Assembly: GCA_963383645.1 (NCBI GenBank)
Contig: OY726571.1
Span: forward strand, 75,995,860 to 76,059,859
DNA from: Muscardinus avellanarius
Taxonomy: Eukaryota; Chordata; Mammalia; Rodentia; Gliridae
DNA length: 64,000 nucleotides
Direction of reading: 5' to 3'
Both the position numbers and the translations under genes were made by a program. A model generated the notes under the pieces. The model saw only the letters and a program-made list of their open reading frames with translations, was not told the origin of the DNA and did no database searches. This document shows positions 11,674-23,489 of this stretch, piece by piece; position 1 is the first letter of the stretch; the number at the start of each line of letters is the position of its first letter.

Positions 11674-12354
11674 AAAGAAAGAGAATGATGGTGATCTGGG
11701 TTGGTTCCATATTTTGGCTATTACAAATTGTGCTGCTATGAACATAGGTATGCATATGTTGCTGTAGTTCTCTGAATTCAACTCCTTTGGAAAGATACCC
11801 AGGAGTGGTATAGCTGGATCATATGGTGGATCTATTCCCACCTTTCTTAGGAATCTCCACACAGATCTCCATAGTGGTTGAACTAGTTTGCATTCCCACC
11901 AACAGTGTAAAAGAGTTCCTCTTTCCCCACATCCTCGCCAGCATTTGTTGTTATTTGATTTCTTTATGCTTGCTACTCTGACTGGGGTTAGATGGAATCT
12001 CAGTGTAGTTTTGATTTGCATCTCCCTGATGGCCAGTGATGAAGAACATCTTTTCATGTATCTATTAGCCCTTTGTATCTCTTCTTTTGTGAAGTGTCTA
12101 TTTAGTTCATTTGCCCATTTCTTGATTGGTGGGGGGGGAGGGAAAATGGGGGCGGGGGGGGGCACCAAATATAGTGTAAATGTATACTATTTATGTTCAA
12201 TAAAAATTGTTATAAAAATATTAAAGTAAACCTTTAATATAAAAAAAAATAAAAAAAATAAAAAAAGAAATATGTAACATATTTGAATGTGCCAGAGGAG
12301 CTATTTTAATTAAATAATAGTTTCATAATATGAAAAAAAAAAGAAAGAGAATGA
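11674..12354. mobile_element. L1 insertion with inverted ORF2 piece and TSDs
   Basis: The segment at about 11697-12135 is L1 ORF2 on the minus strand. Its frame (11608-12168) contains the conserved C-terminal zinc-knuckle region, with [18 protein letters not shown] and the following PLLGIFPKE. This is followed by a plus-oriented G-rich, then A-rich, segment resembling an L1 3' end, with A tracts at 12241-12268 and 12333-12342. A 15-bp direct repeat AAAGAAAGAGAATGA flanks the whole (11674-11688 and 12340-12354). The arrangement fits twin-primed reverse transcription. The L1 piece is incomplete and non-functional. Confidence 0.7.
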
Positions 12355-13663
12355 AATTAGATGCAGTCCAAAGGAAGAATCACTGGGAAGTTGCTGTTGG
12401 CTCCGTGTTGTTTTCAAAATCTCAGGAAATCTCTGATGACTATTAGGGTAAAGAGATAATTTGCTTCTTCCTGGGAACACATCTCTAATGCCATCGATTC
12501 CATACTTTGGCAGCTTGAGACAATCTGCCTACATACAAAGGAAATAAAACAAAACAAGCTGTTTGGGGAATTGGTTCTTCAACAAATCCCTCTTGAATAA
12601 GCTAGTGTCCCCAGTTTAAAAAAAAAAAATCTTTACTCTTTAAATGCCTGACCATTGAACTGCTGGAATTTTCCATCAACCAAAATGGCTAAATAATTGT
12701 TACTGTCCTATATTGTTCTGGATGGATGGCCATCCCAGAACATCCGAGAGGTATAAGTTTTGTTCCTTGCATAGGGAAAGAATGTAAGGTTCTCATCTTT
12801 ACTCTTGGATTGTTGAAACGACTGCTAAACATGTTAGTTCAACATTATTTCTTCCTCTCTATACAATTTGAATGTTCAAATTCATCCACAGTTCCAACAA
12901 CATTGATGCCCATGTACGAATAAAGTAAATTAAGACTTACTGTCTTACAAAGCTAGCTTCCTTGGGATAGGAAAAGGTGTAGCTATAGTTAAGAAAATAG
13001 TCACAAGGCAGCAATTTGGTGATTACCCTATAATAGTAAGGTCTACCTAGGCACGACTTTGATGGTATTAATCAAACAAATAAATATGCACTTTGTGCTG
13101 GGAAGTATTGTAAGATTTAAAGACTCAAGGATGTTCAGGTGTTGTCTCTAACTTTAGAAACCGGCTCAGAGGGAGAGCAACGTGAAGACAGAGCACAGCA
13201 TTTAACAGGCTGCTACACAAGTTGGTCCCTTTTACGGTGGAAATTTTAGGAAGGGCCCGGGCTCCTTCTTGGGGAGATCACAAAGGGTTCCAAGGAGAGG
13301 CAAGTCATAAAATATTGAAGGAATAATCACAATTAAGATCACCACCAGGTAGTATGATACATATGAAAAAGGAAATCAGACATCGACTTCACGGGAGCTC
13401 ACAGAGGGGGAAACGGTTTCCATTTGGAGGAGAAAGAGAAGATCGAAGGAGAAACTAAAGTGGGTCTTGAGTGGTGTTTTGTTGTGTAGTTTGAGGGTAG
13501 ATGAATTCCTAAACCTGAACTATGCTCACATGGCCGTAAGCCCTTCATGTCCCTTCACAGTCTTTGGGGACCAAGTCTAAAGAGTCTGAGGTATTTGTGA
13601 TTACCTTTTGGATGTGTATGGAGATGGGAAATATTGGATTAAGTAAAGCAAAGCTGAGCTTGT
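12355..13663. other. Unique DNA
   Basis: No gene is recognised. The 65-codon frame at 12726-12923 lacks motifs. Confidence 0.45.
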
Positions 13664-13670
13664 AATTTTA

Positions 13671-15428
<1,758 letters not shown>

Positions 15429-15435
15429 AATTTTA

Positions 15436-16184
15436 ATTCTCTTTCTATTTTACAGGGCTTTTAAAAAATCAGTGGCAAACTTATGCAGAAATATACCAGC
15501 TTGTTCCCTATTGGAATGTAATCCCCTCTAAAACAGTAAGAAGTAGAAGTTACATGGCAGGCAACAACATTATGGTGTGCTAGGAAAAAGCTGAATCTGA
15601 AGTTTATTTCCTGAAACATAAATTCAGGAAGGGAACATCACAGTTTTCATTTTGAATTTGATTCTATAGCTCTTAGACTATTCCCAAGAAAAAAAATTCT
15701 TTTAGTAAGTGACTCTTTTTAGTATATCTTTTCATCCCTGACTTTCCATAGGAATTACTGCATGTACCCTCCAGAAGGTGAGGTATTCTTACCCCTGCAT
15801 GAAGAACAGACTCTCAGCTGGGCAGACTGTGCTATGGTAATAGAGGTAGTAATCCTTTGACATGATATGAGGAAGGTGTGTCAGCTTTCTTCGAATATAT
15901 CTATTTCCAACGGACGCAATTCCTCCTGCTTAGACAACCAGCCTCCCACACGTGTAAGCTCGAAGAAGTAGTGTTGAATGCAGGTGTATCCTCCTGGATG
16001 GGTGTGGCTTTCTGTAGAAAACAAGAAAATAAACAATGTGTAAGTGGCTTGATGCATTAAGGAGAGGCTTACAGTGGTAAACAGCCTACGTCTCCATTAA
16101 CTCTAAATCTGGTAGCTCTTAGGTGGACCAGAAAAGTGTGCAAAGCCTTTGTAGGAAGGCTTTGAGTATGGTAGAAAGACACCA
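15436..16184. other. Unique DNA
   Basis: No gene or repeat is recognised downstream of the retrocopy's 5' end. Confidence 0.45.
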
Positions 16185-16325
16185 GAGCTTTGACATCTCA
16201 GGCAAGTTATTTCCTTTGTGGAGACTTTGTCTTTCCCCCCTTTTAAGTATAAGTTAGACTAGTGATCTCAACAAATCTTTCATATTCATTGTTCTAAGAT
16301 TCTAGGGATTCTATGAGAAAATTAG
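16185..16325 (+). mobile_element. MIR-family relic
   Basis: Shows CAGGCAAGTTATTTCCTTTG, then TAAGTTAGACTAGTGATCTC and TTCTAAGATTCTAGGGATTC, the order seen in MIR-type ancient SINEs. Very diverged. Confidence 0.5.
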
Positions 16326-16400
16326 ACTGAGCTGAGTTTCAAAAGTGTGACTGTCAGAAAGACATCTCTAATTTCTATTCTTAAAATATTTGCATTATTT

Positions 16401-16603
16401 GCCGGGCGCGGTGGCGCACGCTTGCAATCCCAGCATTTGGGAGGCTGAGACCGGAGGATCGCGGTTCGCGGTCAGCCTCAGCTACTTAGTGAGGCCCTCT
16501 GCAACTCAGTGAGACCCTGTTTCAAAATAAAGAATAAAAATAGGGCAGGGGGTGTAGCGTGGAGGTTGAATACCCCTGGATTCTAACTCCAGACCTGCAA
16601 AAA

Positions 16604-16634
<31 letters not shown>

Positions 16635-16636
16635 AG
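16401..16636 (+). mobile_element. Young full-length B1-dID SINE with TSD
   Basis: Starts GCCGGGCGCGGTGGCGCACG and ends in an (AAAT)n tail (16600-16636). A perfect 13-bp target-site duplication TATTTGCATTATT flanks it (16387-16399 and 16637-16649). It retains CpGs and belongs to the 'AGCTACTTAGTGAGGCCCTC' subfamily. Confidence 0.97.
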
Positions 16637-16649
16637 TATTTGCATTATT

Positions 16650-18320
16650 AGATTCCTAGGGTGCTGAATTCAAGTTGGCTCCCAGGACCCAGATCCCTGC
16701 AGTGCTGTTGTGGGGCTGATACAGAGTCTGGCAGTATTGTCTGGATTCTGACGTTGAGTCATTGGAACATAGATGGGAGGAGAGGCTTTGTGTAAGGTCG
16801 CACTTATGCGGGTAACAAGACCTGTTCCAAGACAAGGCTGCCTCTCCCTGTAGCTCTTGGCTGCCTCTGAGAAGTTTTGCCTCTGCTGGTGTTTCTATTG
16901 TTTGCATTTATCTTTTGATGACAGAAGAATTCACAGATGATTATGCCCCTTTGATAATTTTGGGTAGTTCTCTTATGTAATGGTAGTAAGGTCGTCGGTG
17001 AATCAAAGCATTTCATTTAGAATCTTGTGAGAACCAATTTATAGGATATTTTGCTTTATTTTACATTCATTTGGTTAGCTAGATAAATAGCTGTTTTCAT
17101 TTTAAAGTGTTGATTACTTGCTACCTCATGTAAGGCATTGATTTAGGCTCTAAAAGAAACACAAAGGTGGTCCTTTTCTTCTAAAAATAAAAGTAAATTA
17201 GAAAATGTAGTGAGGAAGTTTTGGTATGTGATAAGCATTTAATAATTAATATTGAATTGTTTTTTCAAAATACATGCTAATTATACTATCAATATAATAA
17301 AAAATTACACAAGACACCCAGAACAAAATTAAGAGTGTTTGGGATTTTATTCATAAGTGATATTAAATTATGTACTAGGCAATGGCTATTTATACTCAGA
17401 AACCTAATCTAGTTCAGGCCTAAAGGACAGAATCTCAAATGACCCATGAAATACACTTGCATGTTAGAAGTACTTTTTCACTTGGTAGGGAATGGCTAAT
17501 TTAATTTTTCTCCAAGTTGAAATATGTAGGGCAAATTATAATGCACTATTTCACTTCTTAAGAAATTTTAATTATTTGGCCTGCATGATTCCCTATCATT
17601 TGAAATATTTTCACCCTACAGCTTCTTAGTTGTTCTAGTCCAATTTTAGGTCAGACAGCAAAGGTACTGGAACTTTTGATATTGATATTTCAATTATGGC
17701 TTAAAGTATGCACAACGGTGAGCAATCAGAAGTATAATTTCTCTACTCACTCATGAAGATTAATATTTGAACCTTTTTATGGAGTTCAAAGATGATTACA
17801 GAAGATGAAAACTCCTTTTATTGCAAGAGTGAAGGATGTTGTGTTTTCCAGGTAGCTAAGACGAGGGCATCACTGTGGCTTTAAGGCCTTTCCATTCCGT
17901 AGTTCTTGTATTTTCCAGTTTAAAAAATCATGGAAGCAGTTCCTAGTGTTTTAATCTTATGGTAGAAGACATAGAATTATATGTAAAGATATATCAATGT
18001 TATGGACCAAACCGCCTAAAATATTTGTAGTACTTTCTACTTAAAATGATTTATGCTTTGAAATTCCAGTTGCCCTTACCAGGTTCAAGAAAGTGCATGT
18101 TTATAGGTGATGAGGTACAGGAGCCATGGGGTCTTTTGTGACCTGTTTTTCTGCAGATATACTTTTCTGCAGAATAGGAGAGGCAGATTTATATACAATC
18201 TTCTCATTGTATGTAAATACTGCTCTATTAAATGATTATGAATTCCTGAATAGGTATTCATATATTTCTCTTCTTTCTTTTGTTATATAAAAGTAGAACT
18301 TTAGAATAATACTCAAGTGA
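16650..18320. other. Unique AT-rich DNA
   Basis: No gene or recognisable repeat in 1.7 kb. Confidence 0.5.
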
Positions 18321-18401
18321 AGCCAGGCATGGTGGTATAATCCTATAATCTTAGTTTTGGGAGGCTGAGGCAGGCGGATCCCAGTTCTTGCTAAGGCACT
18401 A
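18321..18401 (+). mobile_element. B1-dID SINE head fragment
   Basis: GCCAGGCATGGTGGTATAAT to GGCAGGCGGATCCCAGTTCT. Only the B1 head is present. Confidence 0.8.
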
Positions 18402-18540
18402 CATATAAATTACTTCATTCAACTCTTTTCTAAACTCTATATTCTTCTCATCAGTGATATGGGAATGATAAACAATATCTTTGATGATGAAATGGGATGA
18501 AGCATATGAGAGTTCTTTTCAAATAGTATAAGAGCAACTC
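18402..18540 (+). mobile_element. Probable MIR relic
   Basis: ACTCTATATTCTTCTCATCA followed by GATATGGGAATGATAAACAA resembles the 'tttcctcatctgtaaaatggggataat' part of MIR. Weak. Confidence 0.4.
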
Positions 18541-18751
18541 AGAAAGAAAAAAATTATTTTCAAAATTTAGCTATTTCCAAAAAATTAGCTGTGTTCTCTT
18601 GGGCCCAGAGAAAGAAAGCATGGCTGGTTTTGTGATGTTTAGTATGTAGTGACTACAGGTAAGAGGTACTCCTTTTCAGATGCCAGAGAAAATATTATTA
18701 AATGCATCTTTATGTACTAAGAGATGAAGTCGGAAGAAAAAAGGAGGAGAA

Positions 18752-18924
18752 ACCAAGCATGGCGGCACATGCTTATAATCCCAGTACTTGTAAGGCGGAG
18801 ACAGGGAATATTAAGTACTAAGTTTCCAGCCTCAGCATATTAGTGAGATTCTGTTTTGAAATAAAATAAAACAAGGCTGAGAGTATAGCTGAGAGGCAAA
18901 ATGCTTCTGGGTTCAATCCCCAGT

Positions 18925-18967
<43 letters not shown>
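18752..18967 (+). mobile_element. B1-dID SINE with (CA)n tail
   Basis: AACCAAGCATGGCGGCACAT begins the copy and GGGTTCAATCCCCAGTAAAC ends the ID half. It is followed by a (CA)n array of about 20 units (18927-18967). Confidence 0.9.
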
Positions 18968-18968
<1 letters not shown>

Positions 18969-19248
18969 CAATGGAGAAAGTATCCTTTTAAATTGTGCTC
19001 AGGAAAAATTGAGATAACCTTTTGCCTGTTTAGGTGGATGCTGGAGAATATTGGTGGCCCCCAGGAGAAGGTGTTTCTTGCAGACTATATGCAATAATAG
19101 CCATTGAAAAATGTCCCAGCATGCAAAAGACCAGCTGCTCTCATTGGCCCCAGGATCTTTGTAGCAGTGTTAGAAGAGAGTATTCCAGTTTCTTCCTACT
19201 GAACACTATTTCCATTGAAAAAAATTCTGCTTTAGATAAGATGGAATA
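18968..19248. other. Unique DNA
   Basis: Short non-repetitive stretch. The 89-codon frame starting at 19034 runs into the following TTTA repeat. Confidence 0.4.
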
Positions 19249-19249
19249 T

Positions 19250-19284
<35 letters not shown>

Positions 19285-19504
19285 TTGTGGTGCTGGGGAT
19301 TAAACCCAGGGGCAGGCTACTTCTGAGCTACACACCCAGCCCTATTTTTTTTTTATTCTTTTTGAAACAGGGTCTCATTAAGTTGTTGAGGGTCTCACTA
19401 AGTTGCTGAGGGCCTCACTAAGTGTTGAGGCTGGCCGCGAACCTGTGATTCTCCCGTCTCAGCCTCCCAAGAACTGGAATTACAAGTGTGCGCCACCATG
19501 CCCG
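19249..19504 (-). mobile_element. B1-dID SINE with (TTTA)n tail and TSD
   Basis: (TTTA)n at 19249-19286, then the ID half GGGGATTAAACCCAGGGGCA and a B1 half ending CACCATGCCCGGC. Diverged direct repeats TTAGAtAAGATG / TTAGAcAAGATG (19234 and 19506) flank it. The core AGGGTCTCACTAAGTTGCTG unit occurs three times instead of the usual two. Confidence 0.93.
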
Positions 19505-19568
19505 GCTTAGACAAGATGAAATTTAAATAAATAAATATCTACAGATAACAACAACAACAAAAATCTTG

Positions 19569-19767
19569 GCCGGGTGTGGTGGCGCACACTTGTAATCCCT
19601 GCTCTTGGGAGGCAGAGACAGGAGGATCGCGCAGTTTCGAAGCCAGCCTTGGTGGCTTAAGAGACCCTGTTTCCAAATAAAAATATAAAAATAGGTGTCT
19701 GGGAGTGTAGCCTGGAGGTAGAAGGGTTTCCAGGAACCCCAGTACCACCAAAAAAAAAAAAAAAAAT
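19569..19767 (+). mobile_element. Variant B1-dID SINE (palindromic ID half)
   Basis: GCCGGGTGTGGTGGCGCACA head, AGCCAGCC..TGGCTTAAGAGACCCTG core, then GTAGAAGGGTTTCCAGGAAC in place of the usual GGTTCAATCC box, and a 17-A tail. The only plus-strand copy of this variant in the window. Confidence 0.93.
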
Positions 19768-20019
19768 TGTAAAATCCTGGATAAAATCGATAGGTATGTT
19801 GTCTACACCAGGTCTCCTCACAGTCAATAATTTGCTAATGCTTGTTTTGCAAATCCTGTGTGAGAAATACCCCAGAGGCCTGATCTTCTAAAGTAATTTG
19901 GGCAGGAACCAACCCCTTTTCTGTTAAAGATCTATACAGTATCAATAAGGAGTTAAAAATTTGAGAAGAGTTTGAACAGTGGTGCCTTAGCAACCATCAG
20001 ATTTTCTTTCTTGGGAGAG
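19768..20019. other. Unique DNA
   Basis: Nothing recognised. Confidence 0.4.
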
Positions 20020-20410
20020 GGAGATGGCGTGGGAAGAAAAATCTAGAAAACTCGAATGCGGCTGTTGGAGGACAGAGGTGCCTCTTCCCTGGCGGCGGCG
20101 AAGCTTCCCCAGCATCTGGCTCCAGTGGCCTCTGTTGCATCGCCCATCGCTGCCTCCCCCACATCTTCTTCCACACAGAAAGAGGAACCTCATGATTTGG
20201 CTTCTAGGACTGCGCTTTGCTCTACACCACTGGGCTTTCGCTCTTGGGCTCCTCAGCCCTGACAATAAAGGTACCTACAATTTGTCATCTCTCTCCTGTC
20301 AGTTCTGATATTTCTTGTCCTTTCTCCCATTTGACTCTCGTTTTCAACCAGATCCCTGGGAATCTTCTTGGAAGAAGTATTTGTAATGATTTAAAAAAAA
20401 AAAAAGGAGC
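20020..20410 (+). other. CpG-bearing patch, LTR- or retrocopy-like
   Basis: About eight CpGs, including GGCGGCGGCGAAG (20091-20103), stand out from the CpG-poor surroundings. A GACAATAAAGG motif lies near 20261, and a 13-A run follows at 20393-20405. This could be a solo LTR or a short retrocopy with a poly-A tail. Overlapping frames on both strands (up to 94 codons) show no domain. Identity unknown. Confidence 0.35.
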
Positions 20411-20452
20411 ATGTAAAACCATGATCTGAATTCATAAAAAGCAGTTGTTATG

Positions 20453-20590
20453 TGGGGCGTGGTGGCACATGCCCGTAAACTTAGTACTTGGGAGGATGAG
20501 ACAGGAAAATTGCAAGTTTGAGGCCAGCATCAGCAACTTAAAGAGACCCTGTTTCCAGGTTGAAAAATAAATACATAAATAAATAAAATA
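20453..20590 (+). mobile_element. B1-dID SINE, head portion
   Basis: GTGGGGCGTGGTGGCACATG to AAAGAGACCCTGTTTCC, then (AAAT)-type tail. The ID half is missing. Confidence 0.85.
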
Positions 20591-20713
20591 ATATCACGGT
20601 GTTGTGGCACACACCTATAATCTCATACTTGGGAGGCTGAAACAGGGAAATCACAGCCTCAGCAACTTTGTGAGGCTTTCCGCAATGTAGGAGGCCTTGT
20701 TTCGAAATAAAAA
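20591..20713 (+). mobile_element. B1-dID SINE, second truncated copy
   Basis: ACGGTGTTGTGGCACACACC to GCCTTGTTTCGAAATAAAAA. It lies directly after the preceding copy's tail. Confidence 0.82.
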
Positions 20714-20904
20714 GGAATATGTTTGTAAATGAACCCATCAAAGTCAATCACTAAGCTAAATATGAGAAGGAGGGGAGGGGAGGGAATGGGAGGAATTGGG
20801 GAAGGGCTAAAGGAATGTTGTGTTCATGTATGCCTCTACCATCTTGTACTCCATTAAAATGTATGACTACAAAGCACCAATAAAATAATAAATATAAAAG
20901 AATA
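20714..20904 (+). mobile_element. L1 3' UTR, plus orientation
   Basis: Contains a G-rich tract (GGAGGGGAGGGGAGGGAATG) and ends CCATCTTGTACTCCATTAAA, ATGTATGACTACAAAGCACC, AATAAAATAATAAA. The same ending is found reversed in the L1s at 21008, 25808, 60010 and 60735. Confidence 0.85.
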
Positions 20905-20975
20905 AACTAGGGTAGGGTATAGCTCAGAGGTAGAATGCTCCTGAGTTTAATTCTGAGTACCCAAAAAAAGGATAA
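20905..20975 (+). mobile_element. ID half of a B1-dID SINE
   Basis: GGGTATAGCTCAGAGGTAGA to CTGAGTACCC with an A-rich tail. The B1 half is absent. Confidence 0.75.
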
Positions 20976-21007
20976 AAATAAGTTATGTTGCTGGTAGCAT
21001 TGTTTTT

Positions 21008-21520
21008 CTTTTTATTGGTGCATTGTAGTCATGCATCTTAATGGAATACAAGATGGTGGAGGCATATATGCACAAATCACCCAGTTATCCCTTACCCAAA
21101 TCCCACCCCATTTCCTCCCCCTCTCCTCTTCTCACGCTTGGTTTAGTGATTAACTTTGATGTTTGTGAATATAAATCATGTACATTAGGGGAATTTCCTT
21201 CTTTTCCCCTCCCATCCCTCTCAGTTGGGTTACATTATTTGCTCATGTACAGTTTCTCTTTCTTCAACTAGAGTTCCTCCATGACCCATTTTCTCCCTAG
21301 CTTCTGCATATTAGAGGGAGCATCTGATGTCTTACTTTTTTTGACTTGACTAATCTCACTTAGCATAATGTTCTCCAGTTTCATCAATTTCCCTGTAAAT
21401 GATATACTTTTGTTTTTTTTATGGCCGAGTAAAATTCCATTGTGTACATATCCTGTAGTTTTGTAATCCATTCATCTGTTGATGGACATCTTGGCTGGCT
21501 CCATAGGGCATTTTTGTATT
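21008..21520 (-). mobile_element. L1 3' end (ORF2 C-terminus and 3' UTR)
   Basis: The plus strand begins TTTTTATTGGTGCATTGTAG, the reverse of the L1 tail. At 21268-21510 the minus strand reads through the ORF2 end (GAVHQQMNG-like region, here from GGCTCCATAGGG-type sequence at 21498 back to 21430) but is interrupted. 5'-truncated and inactive. Confidence 0.85.
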
Positions 21521-22525
21521 TTTTTTTCTCATTTGATTTTGCCATTAATGTATTTTTGAAAGGTGCCCCACTTTTCTTTGATGCCAGTGCAAGAAGTACA
21601 GAGTAGCTAATATGAGCCAGTGTAAACTATTAGGGTTGTTTACAAATGTGCAGCAAGCTAAGACTGAGAACAAATTCCTATTTTTTGTTTTGTTTTTATT
21701 GAAAAAACATCTATATGAGAAGGCAGCATCTAGACAGACCTTAGGATTCTGCTTTTGCCAAATTCTATAACTTTGTGCAATGTAACTTCTCTAAGTTTAG
21801 TCTCTTCCTCTCCAAAGGAACAGCAATTGGGAAGATTAGCAAAGAAAAAAGGTGCCAAGCCTGGAGCATACCACAGGGGGGCGCTGCAACCATCTTCACT
21901 TGTTCTGCCTCCATTGTTGATCTTGTGACCAACCAGTTGGGTCCAGATGCCTGGATAGTGCTGAGTAGAAAATATCTAGTGGGTTTCAGAGTTATGTCCA
22001 AGTAGCTGGATTTTACGAAGGGTGGGGCTGACTTCTAGTTGTATACTCCAAGGTTTCCTTGCAGACCAGGACTTCTCTAGATGTGTGGTATGGCTAGACC
22101 ACAGTCCGGCTCTCAGCAGCACAGAACTGCAGCCCGAGGTATAGACAGCCTCTGGGGAAGCTGTAGCATCCGGTCTGTGCTTGGAAGTCATGATGACTGG
22201 TAGTTACCAGTAGGTGCGCTGACTGCAGGCTAAGGATTCAGACATCTGGCCATCCATTCTGTTGCCTGGTGCATAGCCTCTACATACTAAAAATGTTCTT
22301 TCAAAGCAATGGCTTGAGCCCCAAGTTGTGGATCTGAGACCAGCCAGAGAGCTCAGACCACCTTAGCTAATATGCACGAAGGAATATAGTATTTCACTTT
22401 TCACCTACCTAAAAAGTAGGATATCACAACACTTATGAGGTTTAATGGAAGACGGTAATACATAATATTTTCCAAATTAATATAGGCAAAATACACATAC
22501 TAGTTCTTGCTTATTTGCTTTCTCT
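21521..22525. other. Unique DNA, relatively GC-rich
   Basis: No gene is recognised. It contains a GC-rich site at 21871-21885, considered below as a weak CTCF-like match. Confidence 0.45.
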
Positions 22526-22529
22526 GTTC

Positions 22530-22748
22530 TTTTTTTTTGTTTTGTTTTGCTTGACGAGGGATAGAACCTAGGGGCTTTCTACTATTGAGCTAAAACCCAG
22601 CCTCCTCCTCCCTTTCTTTGAAAACAGGGCATCACTAAATTGCTGAGGGTTTTACTAAGTTCATGAGTCTGGTGGCCTGGAACCTTCAATCTTCCTGTCT
22701 TTGCATTCTAAACCCTGGAATTATAGGAATGCATCACCATACCTGGCT
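22530..22748 (-). mobile_element. B1-dID SINE, diverged
   Basis: T/G-rich tail, GAGGGATAGAACCTAGGGGC, GAAAACAGGGCATCACTAAA, ending CATCACCATACCTGGC. Confidence 0.85.
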
Positions 22749-22775
22749 TTCCTCTCTCTCTCTTCTCTCTCTCTT

Positions 22776-22839
<64 letters not shown>
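22749..22839. repeat. (TC)n polypyrimidine microsatellite
   Basis: About 45 TC units, imperfect in the first 30 bases. Overlapping Ser-Leu repeat frames are artefacts. Confidence 0.97.
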
Positions 22840-22842
<3 letters not shown>

Positions 22843-23049
22843 ATTTTTTCTTCCTACCCCATCTCTTTGTACATAAAAATGCATTTAAAAATATTTTCTC
22901 TGCTATTTGAAAAGGAGCACCCTCTTCCTGTAGTCGCTACCTACTCAACATTGCAAAGTCAGCCACACTTTCTTTCCCTGTGCCCAAGAGAAAACAGCTA
23001 ATTTTTTGGAAAGAGCTAAATTTTGAAAATAATAATTTCCTTCTTGAGT

Positions 23050-23160
23050 TGCTCTTATACAGTTTGCAAAGAACTTTCATATGTTTTATCATCCAAGATA
23101 TTGTTATCACCTCCACATCACAGATGAGAAAAATGTAGTTTGGAGAAGAGTTGAATGTGG
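23050..23160 (-). mobile_element. MIR relic
   Basis: GCAAAGAACTTTCATATGTT, then TTGTTATCACCTCCACATCA, CAGATGAGAAAAATGTAG matches the reversed MIR order (…ttatccccattttacagatgagg…). Confidence 0.65.
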
Positions 23161-23265
23161 TATAGAGCCCAGCATACCCCCCTTTTCCCTTCTTAGGTAA
23201 CAAGTCTAGTCTCAATCAACAATCCTACAACACGGGATAAACTTTTTCCATTAAACCACAGCCTC

Positions 23266-23485
23266 TCGGGTAAGCACCGTGGCACATAGCTTGTAATCCC
23301 AGTGCATGAGAGGCTGACACAGGAAGATCGAAGATTTGAGGCCAGCCTCAGCAACTTAGCGAGGCCCTCAGCAGCTTCATGAGAACCTGTTTCAATACAA
23401 AAATTAAAATTGATCTGTGTGTGGGGGGGTATAGATTGGTGGTAGAATGCCTCTGGGTTCAATTCCCAACAACAGAAAACAAATA
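23266..23485 (+). mobile_element. B1-dID SINE
   Basis: GTAAGCACCGTGGCACATAG head, AGCCTCAGCAACTTAGCGAG core and GGGTTCAATTCCCAACAACA ID end. Confidence 0.88.
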
Positions 23486-23489
23486 GGCA

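Noticed and set aside
11608..12168. Functional reverse transcriptase gene
   Set aside because: Only the C-terminal zinc-knuckle part of L1 ORF2 remains. The polymerase domain is absent.
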